A DNA stretch of 64,000 nt, from contig NZ_LR594671.1 of the NCBI RefSeq assembly GCF_901827185.1, positions 4,676,001 through 4,740,000 on the forward strand, in the 5' to 3' direction. Below, piece after piece: positions 1 through 8,662 of the stretch. The DNA comes from Variovorax sp. PBL-E5. Its GTDB lineage: Bacteria; Pseudomonadota; Gammaproteobacteria; Burkholderiales; Burkholderiaceae_C. The notes beneath the pieces were generated by a model. That model worked only from the letters and a program-made list of their open reading frames with translations. It did not search any database and had not been told where the DNA came from. A program made the translations under genes and the position numbers. Each line of letters starts with the position of its first letter. The first letter of the stretch is position 1.

Positions 1-39
1 GTAATCGACGACCCGCTTGACGGGGACCAGGACCTTCAT
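1..39 (-). CDS. etfB: Electron transfer flavoprotein beta subunit, N-terminal fragment
   Basis: Only the first 13 codons lie in the window; the gene runs off its left edge. They read MKVLVPVKRVVDY, the typical start of bacterial EtfB. EtfAB accepts electrons from FAD-dependent acyl-CoA dehydrogenases and passes them to ETF-ubiquinone oxidoreductase, which suits an operon headed by two such enzymes. The ATG shares one base with the stop of the preceding hydratase (TGATG), and AGGAG lies just upstream, so translation is probably coupled. The identification rests on this short stretch plus context. Confidence 0.7.
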   Translation of the reverse strand, partial: MKVLVPVKRVVDY

Positions 40-830
40 CACTCTCCTTTGAACGACGGTTTTCGTTTCTCGTTGAACGCCTTGACGCCTTCCACCCGAT
101 CCTTCGTGGGCACGAGATGGTTGTAGGCTTCGATCTCGACCACCAGGGCGTCTTTCAGTGCCATGCCCAGGCCGCGCGAGACCGAATGCTTGATCTGCCG
201 CGTCGACAGCGGCGCGTTGCCGGCAATGAGGCGCGCGGTCTCCAGCGCGCGCGCAAGCAACGCGTCGAGCGGCATCACTTCGTTCACCAGGCCCCATTGC
301 TGCGCCTGCATTGCAGTGAAGGGCTTGCCGGTCAGGATGTATTCCTTGGCGAGGCGCTCGCCGATGGCACGGGGCAATGTCTGCGTGCCGCCCGCGCCGG
401 GCATGATGCCCAGCCTGGCTTCGGGCAGCGCGAACCTGGCGTGGTCCGCGGCATAGAGAAAATCGCAGCAGCCGGCGATCTCGCAGCCGCCGCCGAAGGC
501 TGCGCCGTTGATCGCACCGATCACGGGCAGCGGGCAATCGAGCAGCGCGCGCGCCATGCGCTCGAAGATCAGATGCTGGGTCGTCCAGGCCTCGCTGCTC
601 ATGCCGTCGCGCTGCTTCAGGTCGCCGCCCGCGCAGAAGCCCTTGGCGCCGGCACCGGTGAGCACGACGCAGCGCAGCGCGCCGGGACGCTGCGCGATCG
701 ACTCGAACAGGTCCACCAGGTCCAGGCCCATCTGGGTATTGAGCGCATTGAGCAGCTCGGGACGGTTCAGCGTCACCAGCAGCACGTGCTCGTCCTGCGG
801 CGCCGCCAGAAGCGTCTCGTACGCGCGCAT
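39..830 (-). CDS. Enoyl-CoA hydratase (crotonase family)
   Basis: A 263-residue crotonase-fold enzyme, expected to hydrate a trans-2-enoyl-CoA in the cytoplasm. Both glutamates of true hydratases can be seen: E117 in GGGCE and E137 in LPEARLG, followed by the MPGAGGTQ loop. The oxyanion-hole region near residues 64-70 reads GFCAGGD. The start chosen is the ATG at 830, which overlaps the stop of the DUF35 gene by one base (TGATG); the open frame continues upstream but only as shadow. It is the fifth gene of a tightly overlapping operon with paired ACADs and a thiolase-like protein, so it probably performs the hydration before C-C cleavage. The substrate is unknown. Confidence 0.88.
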   Translation of the reverse strand: MRAYETLLAAPQDEHVLLVTLNRPELLNALNTQMGLDLVDLFESIAQRPGALRCVVLTGAGAKGFCAGGDLKQRDGMSSEAWTTQHLIFERMARALLDCPLPVIGAINGAAFGGGCEIAGCCDFLYAADHARFALPEARLGIMPGAGGTQTLPRAIGERLAKEYILTGKPFTAMQAQQWGLVNEVMPLDALLARALETARLIAGNAPLSTRQIKHSVSRGLGMALKDALVVEIEAYNHLVPTKDRVEGVKAFNEKRKPSFKGE

Positions 831-1240
831 CACGAAGCCTCCGCCGGGCCGAACATCGGCACCCTGACGCCGCCATCGGCCTCGACGAAACAGACCTTCA
901 CGCGCGTGCCGACGGGCGGCGTCGAATCGCCGAAGCCCGAGAGGTCGCTCATCAGCGTGACGCCTTCGTCCAAGGTCACGTAGGCCACGCAATACGGAAC
1001 GGGCACGCCCTTGCGCAGCAGGCTGGCGCTGTACACCGAACCCAGGCCGGCGGAAGACTTCCACGCCGTGCGGTCCGAATGGCAGTGCGGGCAGATCCCG
1101 CGCGGCGGATGGTGCGCCTGGCCGCAGGCGTCGCAGTGCTTGTAGACGAGACGGCCTTCGGCCGCCGCATCGAAAAAGGGCTGGGCCTCCGGATTGACCA
1201 GCGGCGCTGGAATCTTTCGGACAGGGATCTCGGTGCTCAT
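830..1240 (-). CDS. DUF35 Zn-ribbon / OB-fold protein, partner of the thiolase-like gene
   Basis: A 136-residue protein of the DUF35 family: a rubredoxin-like zinc ribbon with C36, C39, C50 and C53 (CDAC ... CPHC), then an OB-fold. Members are usually encoded beside a thiolase-fold protein and bind it; in actinobacterial steroid side-chain degradation the DUF35 domain of ChsH2 forms the active aldolase with Ltp2. The start is the ATG at 1240, giving an ATGA overlap with the thiolase-like gene. The frame is open further upstream, but that part is arginine-rich shadow. The role as a structural partner of the adjacent protein is inferred from context. Confidence 0.85.
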   Translation of the reverse strand: MSTEIPVRKIPAPLVNPEAQPFFDAAAEGRLVYKHCDACGQAHHPPRGICPHCHSDRTAWKSSAGLGSVYSASLLRKGVPVPYCVAYVTLDEGVTLMSDLSGFGDSTPPVGTRVKVCFVEADGGVRVPMFGPAEAS

Positions 1241-2403
1241 GCTCGCTCCAGGATGAGGGTGGCCGAGGCGTGGCGACTGCCCAGCATGCCGCCGGTTCCC
1301 TGGGCCAGGGCCAGCGCGCAGTCCTTGACCTGCACGGCAGGGTGCGCTTCGCCGCGCAACTGGCGCACGGCCTCGATGATCTTGGTCATGCCGCCGCGGT
1401 TGGCCGGATGGTTGTTGCACAGCCCCCCGCCGTCGGTATTGATGGCGAGGCGGCCCTGGCCGGCGATCAATCGGCCGTCGGCAACGAAACGGCCGCCCTG
1501 GCCCTTCTCGCAGAAACCCAGGTCCTCGAGCTGAATCAGCACCGTGATGGTGAAGCTGTCGTAGATCGAGGCATAGCGAATGTCACCCGGCTTCACACCG
1601 GCTTCGGCGAAGGCCGCGGCGCCGGATGGCCGGGCGGCCGATGTCGTGATGTCCGGGCGCGCGCTGTTCACGTAGCCCACGGCCTCGCCGCCGCCCACAA
1701 GGCGCACCAGCGGTCGCTTCAGGCTGCGCGCGATCTCGGGCCGGGCGACGATCACCGCGCCGCCGCCGTCGGTCACCACGCAGCACTCCATGCGATGCAG
1801 CGGATCGGCGATGAGGGGCGACGCGAGCACATCCTGCACCGTCACCACGTCGCGCAGCATGGCATGGGGATTGTGCTGCGCATGGTGCGAGGCCGTGACC
1901 TTGATCCAGGCCAGTTGCTCGGCGGTCGTTCCGAATTCGTGCATGTGGCGCTGGGCCGCCATCGCATAGCTGTTGATCGGCACCAGCCCGTAGGGCGACT
2001 CGAACGGTGCCTCGGGCGCCAGCAGGTTGTACGCGCGCGCCTGCGTGCCGCTGGAGCCTTCCGAACGCGGGCGCCCGGCCAGCGTGACCAGCGCGACATT
2101 GCAATGCCCGGCCTCGATGGCCTGCGCCGCATGCCGCACGTGAATCAGGTAGGAGGAGCCGCCGGTGTCGGTCGACTCCACGTAGCGCGGCCTCAGCCCG
2201 AGGTAGTCGACCATCGACAGCGGGCCGAGCCCGGGCGCATCGCCCGCGCAGAAGTAGCCGTCGACATCGCTCGCCTGCAGCCCTGCGTCATGCAGGGCGC
2301 CGCGCGCCACTTCGGCATGCAGCTGGGCCACGCTCTTGTCGGGTGCATGGCGTGTGGGATGCTCGTAGGCGCCGACGATGCAGGCGCGTTCGCTCTTGTT
2401 CAT
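1237..2403 (-). CDS. Thiolase-fold lipid-transfer protein lacking catalytic cysteines (Ltp2-like)
   Basis: A 388-residue member of the SCP-x/lipid-transfer branch of thiolases. The nucleophilic cysteine of ordinary thiolases is missing: the site reads STDTGGSSY. The C-terminal cysteine motif is also changed, to GTGGMLG. The histidine is kept in NNHPAN, and a YDSFT motif typical of this branch is present. This pattern matches Ltp2-type enzymes, which cleave a beta-hydroxyacyl-CoA by retro-aldol chemistry with a DUF35 partner. Here the DUF35 gene follows with a 4-bp ATGA overlap. Ordinary thiolysis seems unlikely; aldolase activity is an inference. Confidence 0.82.
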   Translation of the reverse strand: MNKSERACIVGAYEHPTRHAPDKSVAQLHAEVARGALHDAGLQASDVDGYFCAGDAPGLGPLSMVDYLGLRPRYVESTDTGGSSYLIHVRHAAQAIEAGHCNVALVTLAGRPRSEGSSGTQARAYNLLAPEAPFESPYGLVPINSYAMAAQRHMHEFGTTAEQLAWIKVTASHHAQHNPHAMLRDVVTVQDVLASPLIADPLHRMECCVVTDGGGAVIVARPEIARSLKRPLVRLVGGGEAVGYVNSARPDITTSAARPSGAAAFAEAGVKPGDIRYASIYDSFTITVLIQLEDLGFCEKGQGGRFVADGRLIAGQGRLAINTDGGGLCNNHPANRGGMTKIIEAVRQLRGEAHPAVQVKDCALALAQGTGGMLGSRHASATLILERA

Positions 2404-3563
2404 GATGGCAGCCTCAGAATCTCGCGGGCCAGCACGTTGCGCTGGATCTCGTTGGTGCCGCCGTAGATGGTCGAAGGCAGCGCGCGGAAGAATGGTCCCA
2501 GCACGTCGATCTCGGCATCGCCCACCTGCACCGTGCCGCGCAGCTGAGCCAAGGGTCCGGCGGCGCGGATCACCTGGTCGGCGATGGCCTGGAAGCTCTC
2601 GGTGGAAATCACCTTCAGCATCGAGATGTCCGGCGGGATCGGATCGCCGCGCTTGACGATCTCGATGAAGCGTTCGTAGCAGGCGGTGTGGTCTTCGACC
2701 TGCATGCGCAGTTTCGCGAAGATCAGCGCGAAGGCCGGATCCGCATGCAGCCCGCGCGCCTCGGCGACCCGCGACAGCACGCCGAGCGCGTAGTTCGGGT
2801 ACTTGGGGCTGCCGAGGAAGATGCGCTCGAAGCCCAGCAGCGCCTTGGCAATGCCCCAGCCCTCGTTGGCGCCCCCCACCAGGTTCGCGACGGGCACGCG
2901 CACGTTCTCGAGAAACACCTCGCACAGCTCGCTGTGGCCGGCCACGTCCCTGATCGGCCGCACGCGGATGCCGGGCTGCTTCATGTCCGCCAGCAGGAAG
3001 CTGATGCCGGCCTGCTTCTTGGCCTGCTTGTCGGTGCGCGCGAGCACGAAGATATGGGTCGCATCGGTGGCCAGCGTGGTCCAGATCTTCTGCCCGTTGA
3101 GGACGTATTCATCCCCGTCGAGGACGGCCTCGGTGCGCAGGCCGGCGAGGTCGGACCCGGCATTCGGCTCCGAGTAGCCCTGGCACCAGAGATGCTCGCA
3201 GGCGATGATCTTCGGCAGCCATTGCTTCTGCTGCTCGGGCGTGCCGTGGCGGATCAGCAGCGGCCCCACCATCAGGATGCCCATGTCGGCGAAGCGCGAC
3301 ACGCCCCAGCGCTCGTGCTCTTCGTAGAAGATCAGCAGCTTGCCCGGATCGAGGCCCATCCCGCCATGCTCGCGCGGCCAGTTGGGCGCGATCCAGCCGA
3401 TCTCGGACATCCTGCGATACCAGAAGCCGATCTCGTGCCAGAACAGGCGTCGCGAGGGGTAGCGCAGTTCATTCGGGTAGTTCGCTTCGAGGAAGGATCG
3501 AACGCGCTGGCGGAAGTCGTCGTCCGCGAGCGCGTTCCAGTCGGTCGTTGCGGGATCGTTCAT
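2400..3563 (-). CDS. Acyl-CoA dehydrogenase, large-type subunit of a paired ACAD
   Basis: A 387-residue FAD-dependent acyl-CoA dehydrogenase. The usual C-terminal catalytic glutamate (IYEGT) is glycine here (IYGGT), but a glutamate sits in the alternative helix position, E246 in GFERIFLG, as in isovaleryl-CoA dehydrogenase and in FadE26 of mycobacteria. The substrate-loop motif YSEPNAGSDLA is intact. It overlaps the next upstream ACAD by ATGA, and the two probably form an alpha2-beta2 enzyme like FadE26/FadE27 or the annotated pimeloyl-CoA dehydrogenase pairs. Such enzymes often handle bulky or alpha-branched acyl-CoAs. Electrons would go to the EtfB encoded downstream. Confidence 0.88.
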   Translation of the reverse strand: MNDPATTDWNALADDDFRQRVRSFLEANYPNELRYPSRRLFWHEIGFWYRRMSEIGWIAPNWPREHGGMGLDPGKLLIFYEEHERWGVSRFADMGILMVGPLLIRHGTPEQQKQWLPKIIACEHLWCQGYSEPNAGSDLAGLRTEAVLDGDEYVLNGQKIWTTLATDATHIFVLARTDKQAKKQAGISFLLADMKQPGIRVRPIRDVAGHSELCEVFLENVRVPVANLVGGANEGWGIAKALLGFERIFLGSPKYPNYALGVLSRVAEARGLHADPAFALIFAKLRMQVEDHTACYERFIEIVKRGDPIPPDISMLKVISTESFQAIADQVIRAAGPLAQLRGTVQVGDAEIDVLGPFFRALPSTIYGGTNEIQRNVLAREILRLPS

Positions 3564-4666
3564 GCGTTGGCGGCCTCGAAAGGTGCGGCATGCGCAGCGT
3601 AGCGGCGCACGTGTTCGTCCGCATTGCCCAGCCAGGCGGAAAAGGTCAACGCGCGATTCAGATGCAGGCTCAGGTCGTACTCGTCGGTGAAGCCGACGGC
3701 GCCGTGCAGCTGCACGGCCATGCGCGCGATGCGGTCCAGGGCATCGCCGGCCCGCGCCTTCGCGCGACTGGCCAGGCAGGCGCGTTCATCGGGCGTGCAC
3801 CCGGCATCGACCTTGGCGCAGGCGTGCTGCGCCACGTCGCGGGCCATCTGTTCGGCAATGTGCATGTCGACGGCCTTGTGCTGCAGGGCCTGGAACGCGC
3901 CGATTGGCTTGCCGAACTGCGTGCGGGTGCGCAGATACTCCTGCGTCAGCGCGTTCATGCTTCGCATCGTGCCCGCCATCGAGACGGCCGCCATGATGAG
4001 CGCGAAGTCGAGCGCCTTGCGCGCCGCGGTCGCCGCCCTGGCCGGATGCGCCACGACGCAAGCCTCGGGCACCGCAGCGCCATCGAACTTCAGCCAGGCC
4101 GCAGCGGTCCCGTCGGCGCGCGCTTCGCGCCGCACGCTCAGGCCTGCTGCATCGGCGGACACGCACAGTGCGGGCAGGCTCTCGCCGTCGGCGAACACCA
4201 GAAGAAGATCGGTTGCGTCGCATGGCGTGACGAGGCGAGCGCTTCCGCTCACTCGCCATCGACCCGCCTGCGACGTGCAGGTGGAACCCGGGTCCATCCA
4301 GGCCAGCGCCGGGACGGCAGCGCCCTGGAGGGTGGATGCGAGCAAGGCGGAACGCGCAGGCCCGTCGGCGTCGACCAGCATCGTCAGCGCGAGCACGCCG
4401 CTCGCCACCAGCGGCTCGGGACCCCCGGCGGCGCCCCATTCGTACACCAGCTGCCCCATTTCCTCGAGCCCGTTGCCCAAGCCGCCATCGGCCTCCGGCA
4501 CGAGCACCGAGAGCCAGCCGAGTTCGGCCATCTCGCGCCAGACGTCGCGATCGAAATCGGGGACGCGGTCGCGGCAGGCGCGAACGCGCGCGGCGTCGCC
4601 TCGGCCGGCAGCGAACTGGCGTGCCGCATCCGCGAGCATGCGTTGGGGGTCGTTGTGCGGTCGCAT
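3560..4666 (-). CDS. Acyl-CoA dehydrogenase, small-type (beta) subunit of a paired ACAD
   Basis: First gene of the leftmost minus-strand operon. It encodes a divergent ACAD (368 residues from this start) without a clear catalytic glutamate; it has QFGKPIGAFQALQHKAVD and VQLHGAVGFTDEYDL, typical of the non-catalytic partner in heteromeric ACADs. It ends in an ATGA overlap with the large subunit. In-frame starts exist at 4714, 4699 and 4666. The last is preferred because the conserved promoter element ends at 4725, only 10 bases before 4714, whereas other copies lie at least 30 bases from their start codons. The true start could still be further upstream. Confidence 0.82.
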   Translation of the reverse strand: MRPHNDPQRMLADAARQFAAGRGDAARVRACRDRVPDFDRDVWREMAELGWLSVLVPEADGGLGNGLEEMGQLVYEWGAAGGPEPLVASGVLALTMLVDADGPARSALLASTLQGAAVPALAWMDPGSTCTSQAGRWRVSGSARLVTPCDATDLLLVFADGESLPALCVSADAAGLSVRREARADGTAAAWLKFDGAAVPEACVVAHPARAATAARKALDFALIMAAVSMAGTMRSMNALTQEYLRTRTQFGKPIGAFQALQHKAVDMHIAEQMARDVAQHACAKVDAGCTPDERACLASRAKARAGDALDRIARMAVQLHGAVGFTDEYDLSLHLNRALTFSAWLGNADEHVRRYAAHAAPFEAANA

Positions 4667-4724
4667 GGGTCCTGCTGAGTTGATCACTGTCTCCTGCATC
4701 GAAGCATCCCGCATGCGGCCGCCT

Positions 4725-4736
4725 CTGACAATTGAC
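4725..4736 (-). promoter_or_regulatory. Catabolic-cluster promoter element, copy 1
   Basis: Reads GTCAATTGTCAG toward the paired-ACAD operon and is preceded by an A-rich stretch. It is identical to copy 4 at 23000-23011. The TTGTCA part could be a -35 hexamer, with the weak -10-like GATGCT 17 bp further on; alternatively the element is an operator. Function is inferred only from recurrence and orientation. Confidence 0.55.
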
Positions 4737-4815
4737 CTTTATTGTCCGGTGGTGCAACGCAGTTCAACCCATGTCAGCAGTCGATTTAGTTTTACTGGCT
4801 GCCTCGAAAAAATAA

Positions 4816-4827
4816 TTCGATTGTCAG
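4816..4827 (+). promoter_or_regulatory. Catabolic-cluster promoter element, copy 2
   Basis: Reads TTCGATTGTCAG toward the acyl-CoA ligase gene, 48 bases before its GTG, and follows an A-rich run. It is identical to copy 3 at 21822-21833. With copy 1 it forms a divergent pair about 80 bp apart in the intergenic region 4667-4875. Confidence 0.6.
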
Positions 4828-4875
4828 CAGGGACTGTTCGCGGACCAATACGTCTCCTCGGCCAGGAGACAAGAC

Positions 4876-6504
4876 GTGAAGGAATGGTTTCGAAGACGCA
4901 CCATCGGCATGTTGCCGGCGCAGGCCGCGCGCAGGTGGGGTAGGAACGAAGCGCTGGCCTTCAACGGACAGCGCTGGACCTACGCGCAATTCGACGCCGA
5001 AGTCGACCGGGTGGCACGCGCGCTGATCGGCGCCGGCGTGGCGCCCGGCGAGCGCGTCGCGGTCTGGATGACCAACCGGCCCGAGTTCCTGTACCTCTTC
5101 TACGCCATCTGCAAGGTCGGCGCCGTCTTCGTACCGTTGAACACGCGCTACCGTACCCTCGACCTGAGCCATGGTCTGCGCCAGTGCGGCTGCGCGACCT
5201 TCATCACCGTGGCGCGTTCGGGGCCCATCGACTATGTCGACATGGCGCGAGAGGTGCTGGGCGAGGTCGAGGTGGGAGCCGATGGGCTCCTGCGATCTTC
5301 CACCTGTTCCGATCTGCGCCGGGTCGTCGTCTTCGAGCAGGGCGCCTTGCCGGGCGCGTTGTCATGGACGACCTTCATGCAAGGAGCGACGGATGCCGCG
5401 GACGGCGAATTGGAGAGGCGCGCCGCAGCGGTCGACCCGGACGCCGCGGCGCTCATCATCTACACCTCGGGCACCACCGGCAAGCCCAAGGGCGTGATGC
5501 TGAGCCACATCGGCGTCCGGCTCATGTCGGAGCGGGCGGCGGCGCTCGGGCTCACGAGCTCGGACGTCTGCCTGAACAACCTGCCGCTGTTCCATATCTA
5601 TTCGCTCGGCAACATTGCCTTGCACAGCATCGTGACCGGTGCCAGGCAGGTCGTGACCGAGACCTTCGATGCCGAGCAGTCATTGCGCCTGATCGAAAGC
5701 GAGCGCGTCACCATGCTGTCCGGCTTCGATACGCACTATCGAGACCTGATCCATCAGAAGGCCCGCCTGCCCGCGATCGACACGAGCAGCCTGCGGGTCG
5801 GCCATTTCGGGGCCGGCCTGAAAAACGTGGAGGAACTTGCTCACGAGATCCAGCGCAAGCTGTGCCCCACGGTGGGTGCCTACGGCATGACCGAATGCTG
5901 GGGCGCGGTCAGCCACTCGTTTCTGGATGCCACGCTCGATCAGCGGACCCAGGCCTCCGGTTACCCGCTGCCCGATGTGGAGCTGCGTGTCGTCGATCCC
6001 CAGACCGGGCTGGATCTTCAACCCGGCGAACAGGGCGAAATCCTGATTCGCAGCTACACCAACATGCTCGGCTACTACAGGCAACCCGAGGCAACTGCGC
6101 AAACGATAGACGGCGAAGGATGGATCCACTCCGGCGACGCCGGCATTCTTCGCACAGATGGGCACCTGCGCTTCACCGGCCGCTACAAGGACATGCTGAA
6201 AGTGGGCGGCGACAACGTTTCACCCGCCGAGGTCGAACACCTGCTCCTGCAGATGCCGGGCATCTCCGAAGCGGCCGTGATCGGCTGCCCCGACCTCCGG
6301 CTGCACGAGGTGGTGGCAGCCTTCGTCGTCACGGCAACCGACGCGCAAATCGGCTTGCCGGAGGTCGACGCCTTTTGCCGCGGAAAGATTGCGAGCTTCA
6401 AGATTCCGCGCCGGGTCGTCGTCGTCGATGCGCTGCCCCTGACACCGAGCGGCAAGGTCCAGAAGCAATTGCTGCGCGATCGCCTGCGCGAGATCTCAGA
6501 CTGA
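4876..6504 (+). CDS. AMP-forming acyl-CoA synthetase (FadD/AliA-like)
   Basis: A 542-residue ANL-family ligase that activates a carboxylic acid with ATP and CoA. The phosphate-binding loop YTSGTTGKPKG begins near residue 196, GAYGMTE lies near 335-341, GWIHSGDAG near 415, and the C-terminal catalytic lysine is K527 in PSGKVQK. The start is a GTG with a strong ribosome site (CAGGAGACAAGAC), the same leader found before a Bug receptor at 11655. It is followed by a Liv-type binding protein and an HIBADH-like gene on the same strand. By context it could activate an alicyclic or branched acid; family membership alone does not fix chain type. Confidence 0.88.
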   Translation: MKEWFRRRTIGMLPAQAARRWGRNEALAFNGQRWTYAQFDAEVDRVARALIGAGVAPGERVAVWMTNRPEFLYLFYAICKVGAVFVPLNTRYRTLDLSHGLRQCGCATFITVARSGPIDYVDMAREVLGEVEVGADGLLRSSTCSDLRRVVVFEQGALPGALSWTTFMQGATDAADGELERRAAAVDPDAAALIIYTSGTTGKPKGVMLSHIGVRLMSERAAALGLTSSDVCLNNLPLFHIYSLGNIALHSIVTGARQVVTETFDAEQSLRLIESERVTMLSGFDTHYRDLIHQKARLPAIDTSSLRVGHFGAGLKNVEELAHEIQRKLCPTVGAYGMTECWGAVSHSFLDATLDQRTQASGYPLPDVELRVVDPQTGLDLQPGEQGEILIRSYTNMLGYYRQPEATAQTIDGEGWIHSGDAGILRTDGHLRFTGRYKDMLKVGGDNVSPAEVEHLLLQMPGISEAAVIGCPDLRLHEVVAAFVVTATDAQIGLPEVDAFCRGKIASFKIPRRVVVVDALPLTPSGKVQKQLLRDRLREISD

Positions 6505-6536
6505 AAACACCCTCACTTTCCTTGCGAGCACCTCTC

Positions 6537-7736
6537 ATGAATTCCAAGACAATCCTCGCGGCACTGGCCATTGCGCTGAGCCCTGCCTGTGCCTTCTCCC
6601 AAAACGATACCGGTCCCGTCCGGATCGGCTTCATCACCGACAAGTCGAGTCTCTACGCCGACATCGACGGCCCGGCCGGCGCCGAAGTCATCCATTGGGC
6701 GGTCCAGGATTTCGGTGGCAAGGTGCTGGGGCGTCCCGTCGAGGTCGTGTCCGCCGATCATCAGAACAAGTCCGACCTGGCGAGCTTGCAGGCCCGCCAA
6801 TGGATGGACAACGACAATCTGGCGGTGCTCTTCGGCGGCGGCAGTTCCGCCGCGAACCTGGTGATGGCGCAACTGGCGCTTGCGAAGAAGCGACCCTTCA
6901 TTTCGATCGGGGGAGCCACAGCGCGCCTGACCAACGAGGAATGTTCCCCCTACACGCTCCACTACGCCTACGACACAGTCGCCCTGGCGAAGGTGGCCGG
7001 CACCGCGTTGGTCAAGGCCGGCTACAAGAACTGGTACTTCCTGACGGCTGACTACGCGTTCGGTCATTCGCTGCAATCAGACGCCGCCGAGGTGGTGAGG
7101 GCCAATGGAGGAACCGTATTGGGCAGCGTTCAACATCCGCTGAACGCCTCCGATTTCTCCTCCTTCCTGCTGCAGGCCCAGGCCTCCAAGGCCCAGATCC
7201 TCGGGTTGGCGGATGCCGGCGGCGACTTCACGAACGCCGTCAAGGCTGCCAAGGCATTCGGAATCGACAAGACGATGAAGATCGCGGGCCTGCTGGTGTT
7301 CATCAATGATGTCCACAGCCTGGGCCTGTCGAACACGGCCGGACTGCAATTGGCGGACAGCTGGTATTGGGACCAAAGCGATGCTTCCCGAAAATTCGCA
7401 AGCCGTTTCTTCGAACGTTTCAAGCGGATGCCCTCGAGCATTCAGGCGGCGGACTACTCCGCCACCATCAACTACCTGCAGGCCGTGGCGGCGGCTGGCA
7501 CGATCAACGGCGACAAGGTGATGGCCGTGTTGAAGTCGAAGAAGTACGACGACTTCTATGGCAAGGGCTTCGTCCGGGCCGACGGCCGCATGATCCACGA
7601 CATGTACCTGTTCCAGGTCAAGTCGCCCGCCGAGTCGACCCGGCCATGGGACTACTACAAGCTCGTCGCGACGGTTCCCGGCGAGCAGGCATTCACCACC
7701 GTCGCCGAGAGCAAATGCCAGCTCCTCAAGAAGTAG
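6537..7736 (+). CDS. Branched-chain-amino-acid-type ABC substrate-binding protein
   Basis: A 399-residue periplasmic binding protein of the LivJ/Peripla_BP_6 family. The first 21 or so residues form a Sec signal peptide (MNSKTILAALAIALSPACA), and the mature protein opens with VRIGFITDKS. It is clearly paralogous to the protein at 30785-32032: both share DFGG, ADHQ, SDFSSFLLQAQASKA-like and WYF motifs, and both carry a cysteine in a CSP motif and another near the C-terminus. No permease genes are adjacent, so it may serve the livGFHM system at 35792-39177. In this family it would bind acidic or aromatic organic acids as readily as amino acids. Confidence 0.88.
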   Translation: MNSKTILAALAIALSPACAFSQNDTGPVRIGFITDKSSLYADIDGPAGAEVIHWAVQDFGGKVLGRPVEVVSADHQNKSDLASLQARQWMDNDNLAVLFGGGSSAANLVMAQLALAKKRPFISIGGATARLTNEECSPYTLHYAYDTVALAKVAGTALVKAGYKNWYFLTADYAFGHSLQSDAAEVVRANGGTVLGSVQHPLNASDFSSFLLQAQASKAQILGLADAGGDFTNAVKAAKAFGIDKTMKIAGLLVFINDVHSLGLSNTAGLQLADSWYWDQSDASRKFASRFFERFKRMPSSIQAADYSATINYLQAVAAAGTINGDKVMAVLKSKKYDDFYGKGFVRADGRMIHDMYLFQVKSPAESTRPWDYYKLVATVPGEQAFTTVAESKCQLLKK

Positions 7737-7741
7737 CCGCC

Positions 7742-8662
7742 ATGGAAAGCGCACCGGTGCGCCGGGTCGGCTTCGCCGGCCTGGGCGTGATCGGCATCGA
7801 GATGGCCCGGCGGATCCTGCAGGCCGGCTTCGAACTCGAGGTCTGGAACCGCAGCGCGGACAAGGCGGCGCCCCTGGTCGCGCTCGGCGCCAGGCTCGCG
7901 GCCACGCCCGCGGCGCTGGCGCGATCGGTGGACGTGCTGTGCCTTTGCGTCACCGACGCGCATGCCGTGGAGCAGATCGTCTTCGGCGACGAGGGGATCG
8001 CCACGGCCGGCCCCGCCAGTCTGCGCGATCTCGTCGTCGCCGATCACTCCACCTTGCACCCTGCGGCCACGCGAAGCATCGCCGCCCGCTTCCACGCGGC
8101 GGGCGGCACCTGGGTGGACGCGCCGGTCACCGGCGGCCCGTCCGGTGCGCAGCAAGGCGCGCTCGCGGTGTTCGCCGGCGGCGAGCCGCGGCATGTGGAG
8201 CGCGTGCGGCCGGTGGTGATGAGCTTCGCGCGCCAGATGACGCACCTCGGTCCGGCCGGCAGCGGCCAGGCGGCGAAGGCCTGCAATCAGATGGTCAGCT
8301 TCGGCACCGCCGCGGTGCTGGCCGAAGCGCTGAACCTCGCGCTCAAGCTGGGGCTGGATGTCGCGCGCCTGCCGCAGGCCATGGAGGGCGGGCTGGCCGA
8401 TTCCGCCGTGCTGCGCCGCTATGCGCCGGCCATGGTCAGCGGCGAACTCACGGGCTCGGCACGCACGGCGCTGAAGGATCTCGAGATCATCATCGACCTG
8501 GGCCGCGAAACCGGATCGCCGATGCCGCTGACCGGCCTGCTCGCGTCGCTGCACCGCATGCTGGCGAGCCAGGGCCACTTCATGGGCGGCATGGCAGGCG
8601 TCATCCGCCTGTATGCCGAGGGCGCGCTCACGGGTGCGGCCGTCGACCCTGGGGATGCCTAG
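7742..8662 (+). CDS. 3-hydroxyisobutyrate dehydrogenase-like beta-hydroxyacid dehydrogenase
   Basis: A 306-residue NAD(P)-dependent dehydrogenase. The Rossmann motif GLGVIG is at the N-terminus, the substrate motif reads DAPVTGGPSGAQQG, and the catalytic lysine is K179 in GQAAKACNQM. It starts five bases after the binding-protein stop, so the two are co-transcribed. The same gene order, binding protein then HIBADH-like, recurs at 30785-32937. It ends in a TAG whose bases overlap the stop of the convergent crotonase gene (CTAG). Whether it oxidises hydroxyisobutyrate, a tartronate semialdehyde or a pathway intermediate cannot be told. Confidence 0.85.
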   Translation: MESAPVRRVGFAGLGVIGIEMARRILQAGFELEVWNRSADKAAPLVALGARLAATPAALARSVDVLCLCVTDAHAVEQIVFGDEGIATAGPASLRDLVVADHSTLHPAATRSIAARFHAAGGTWVDAPVTGGPSGAQQGALAVFAGGEPRHVERVRPVVMSFARQMTHLGPAGSGQAAKACNQMVSFGTAAVLAEALNLALKLGLDVARLPQAMEGGLADSAVLRRYAPAMVSGELTGSARTALKDLEIIIDLGRETGSPMPLTGLLASLHRMLASQGHFMGGMAGVIRLYAEGALTGAAVDPGDA

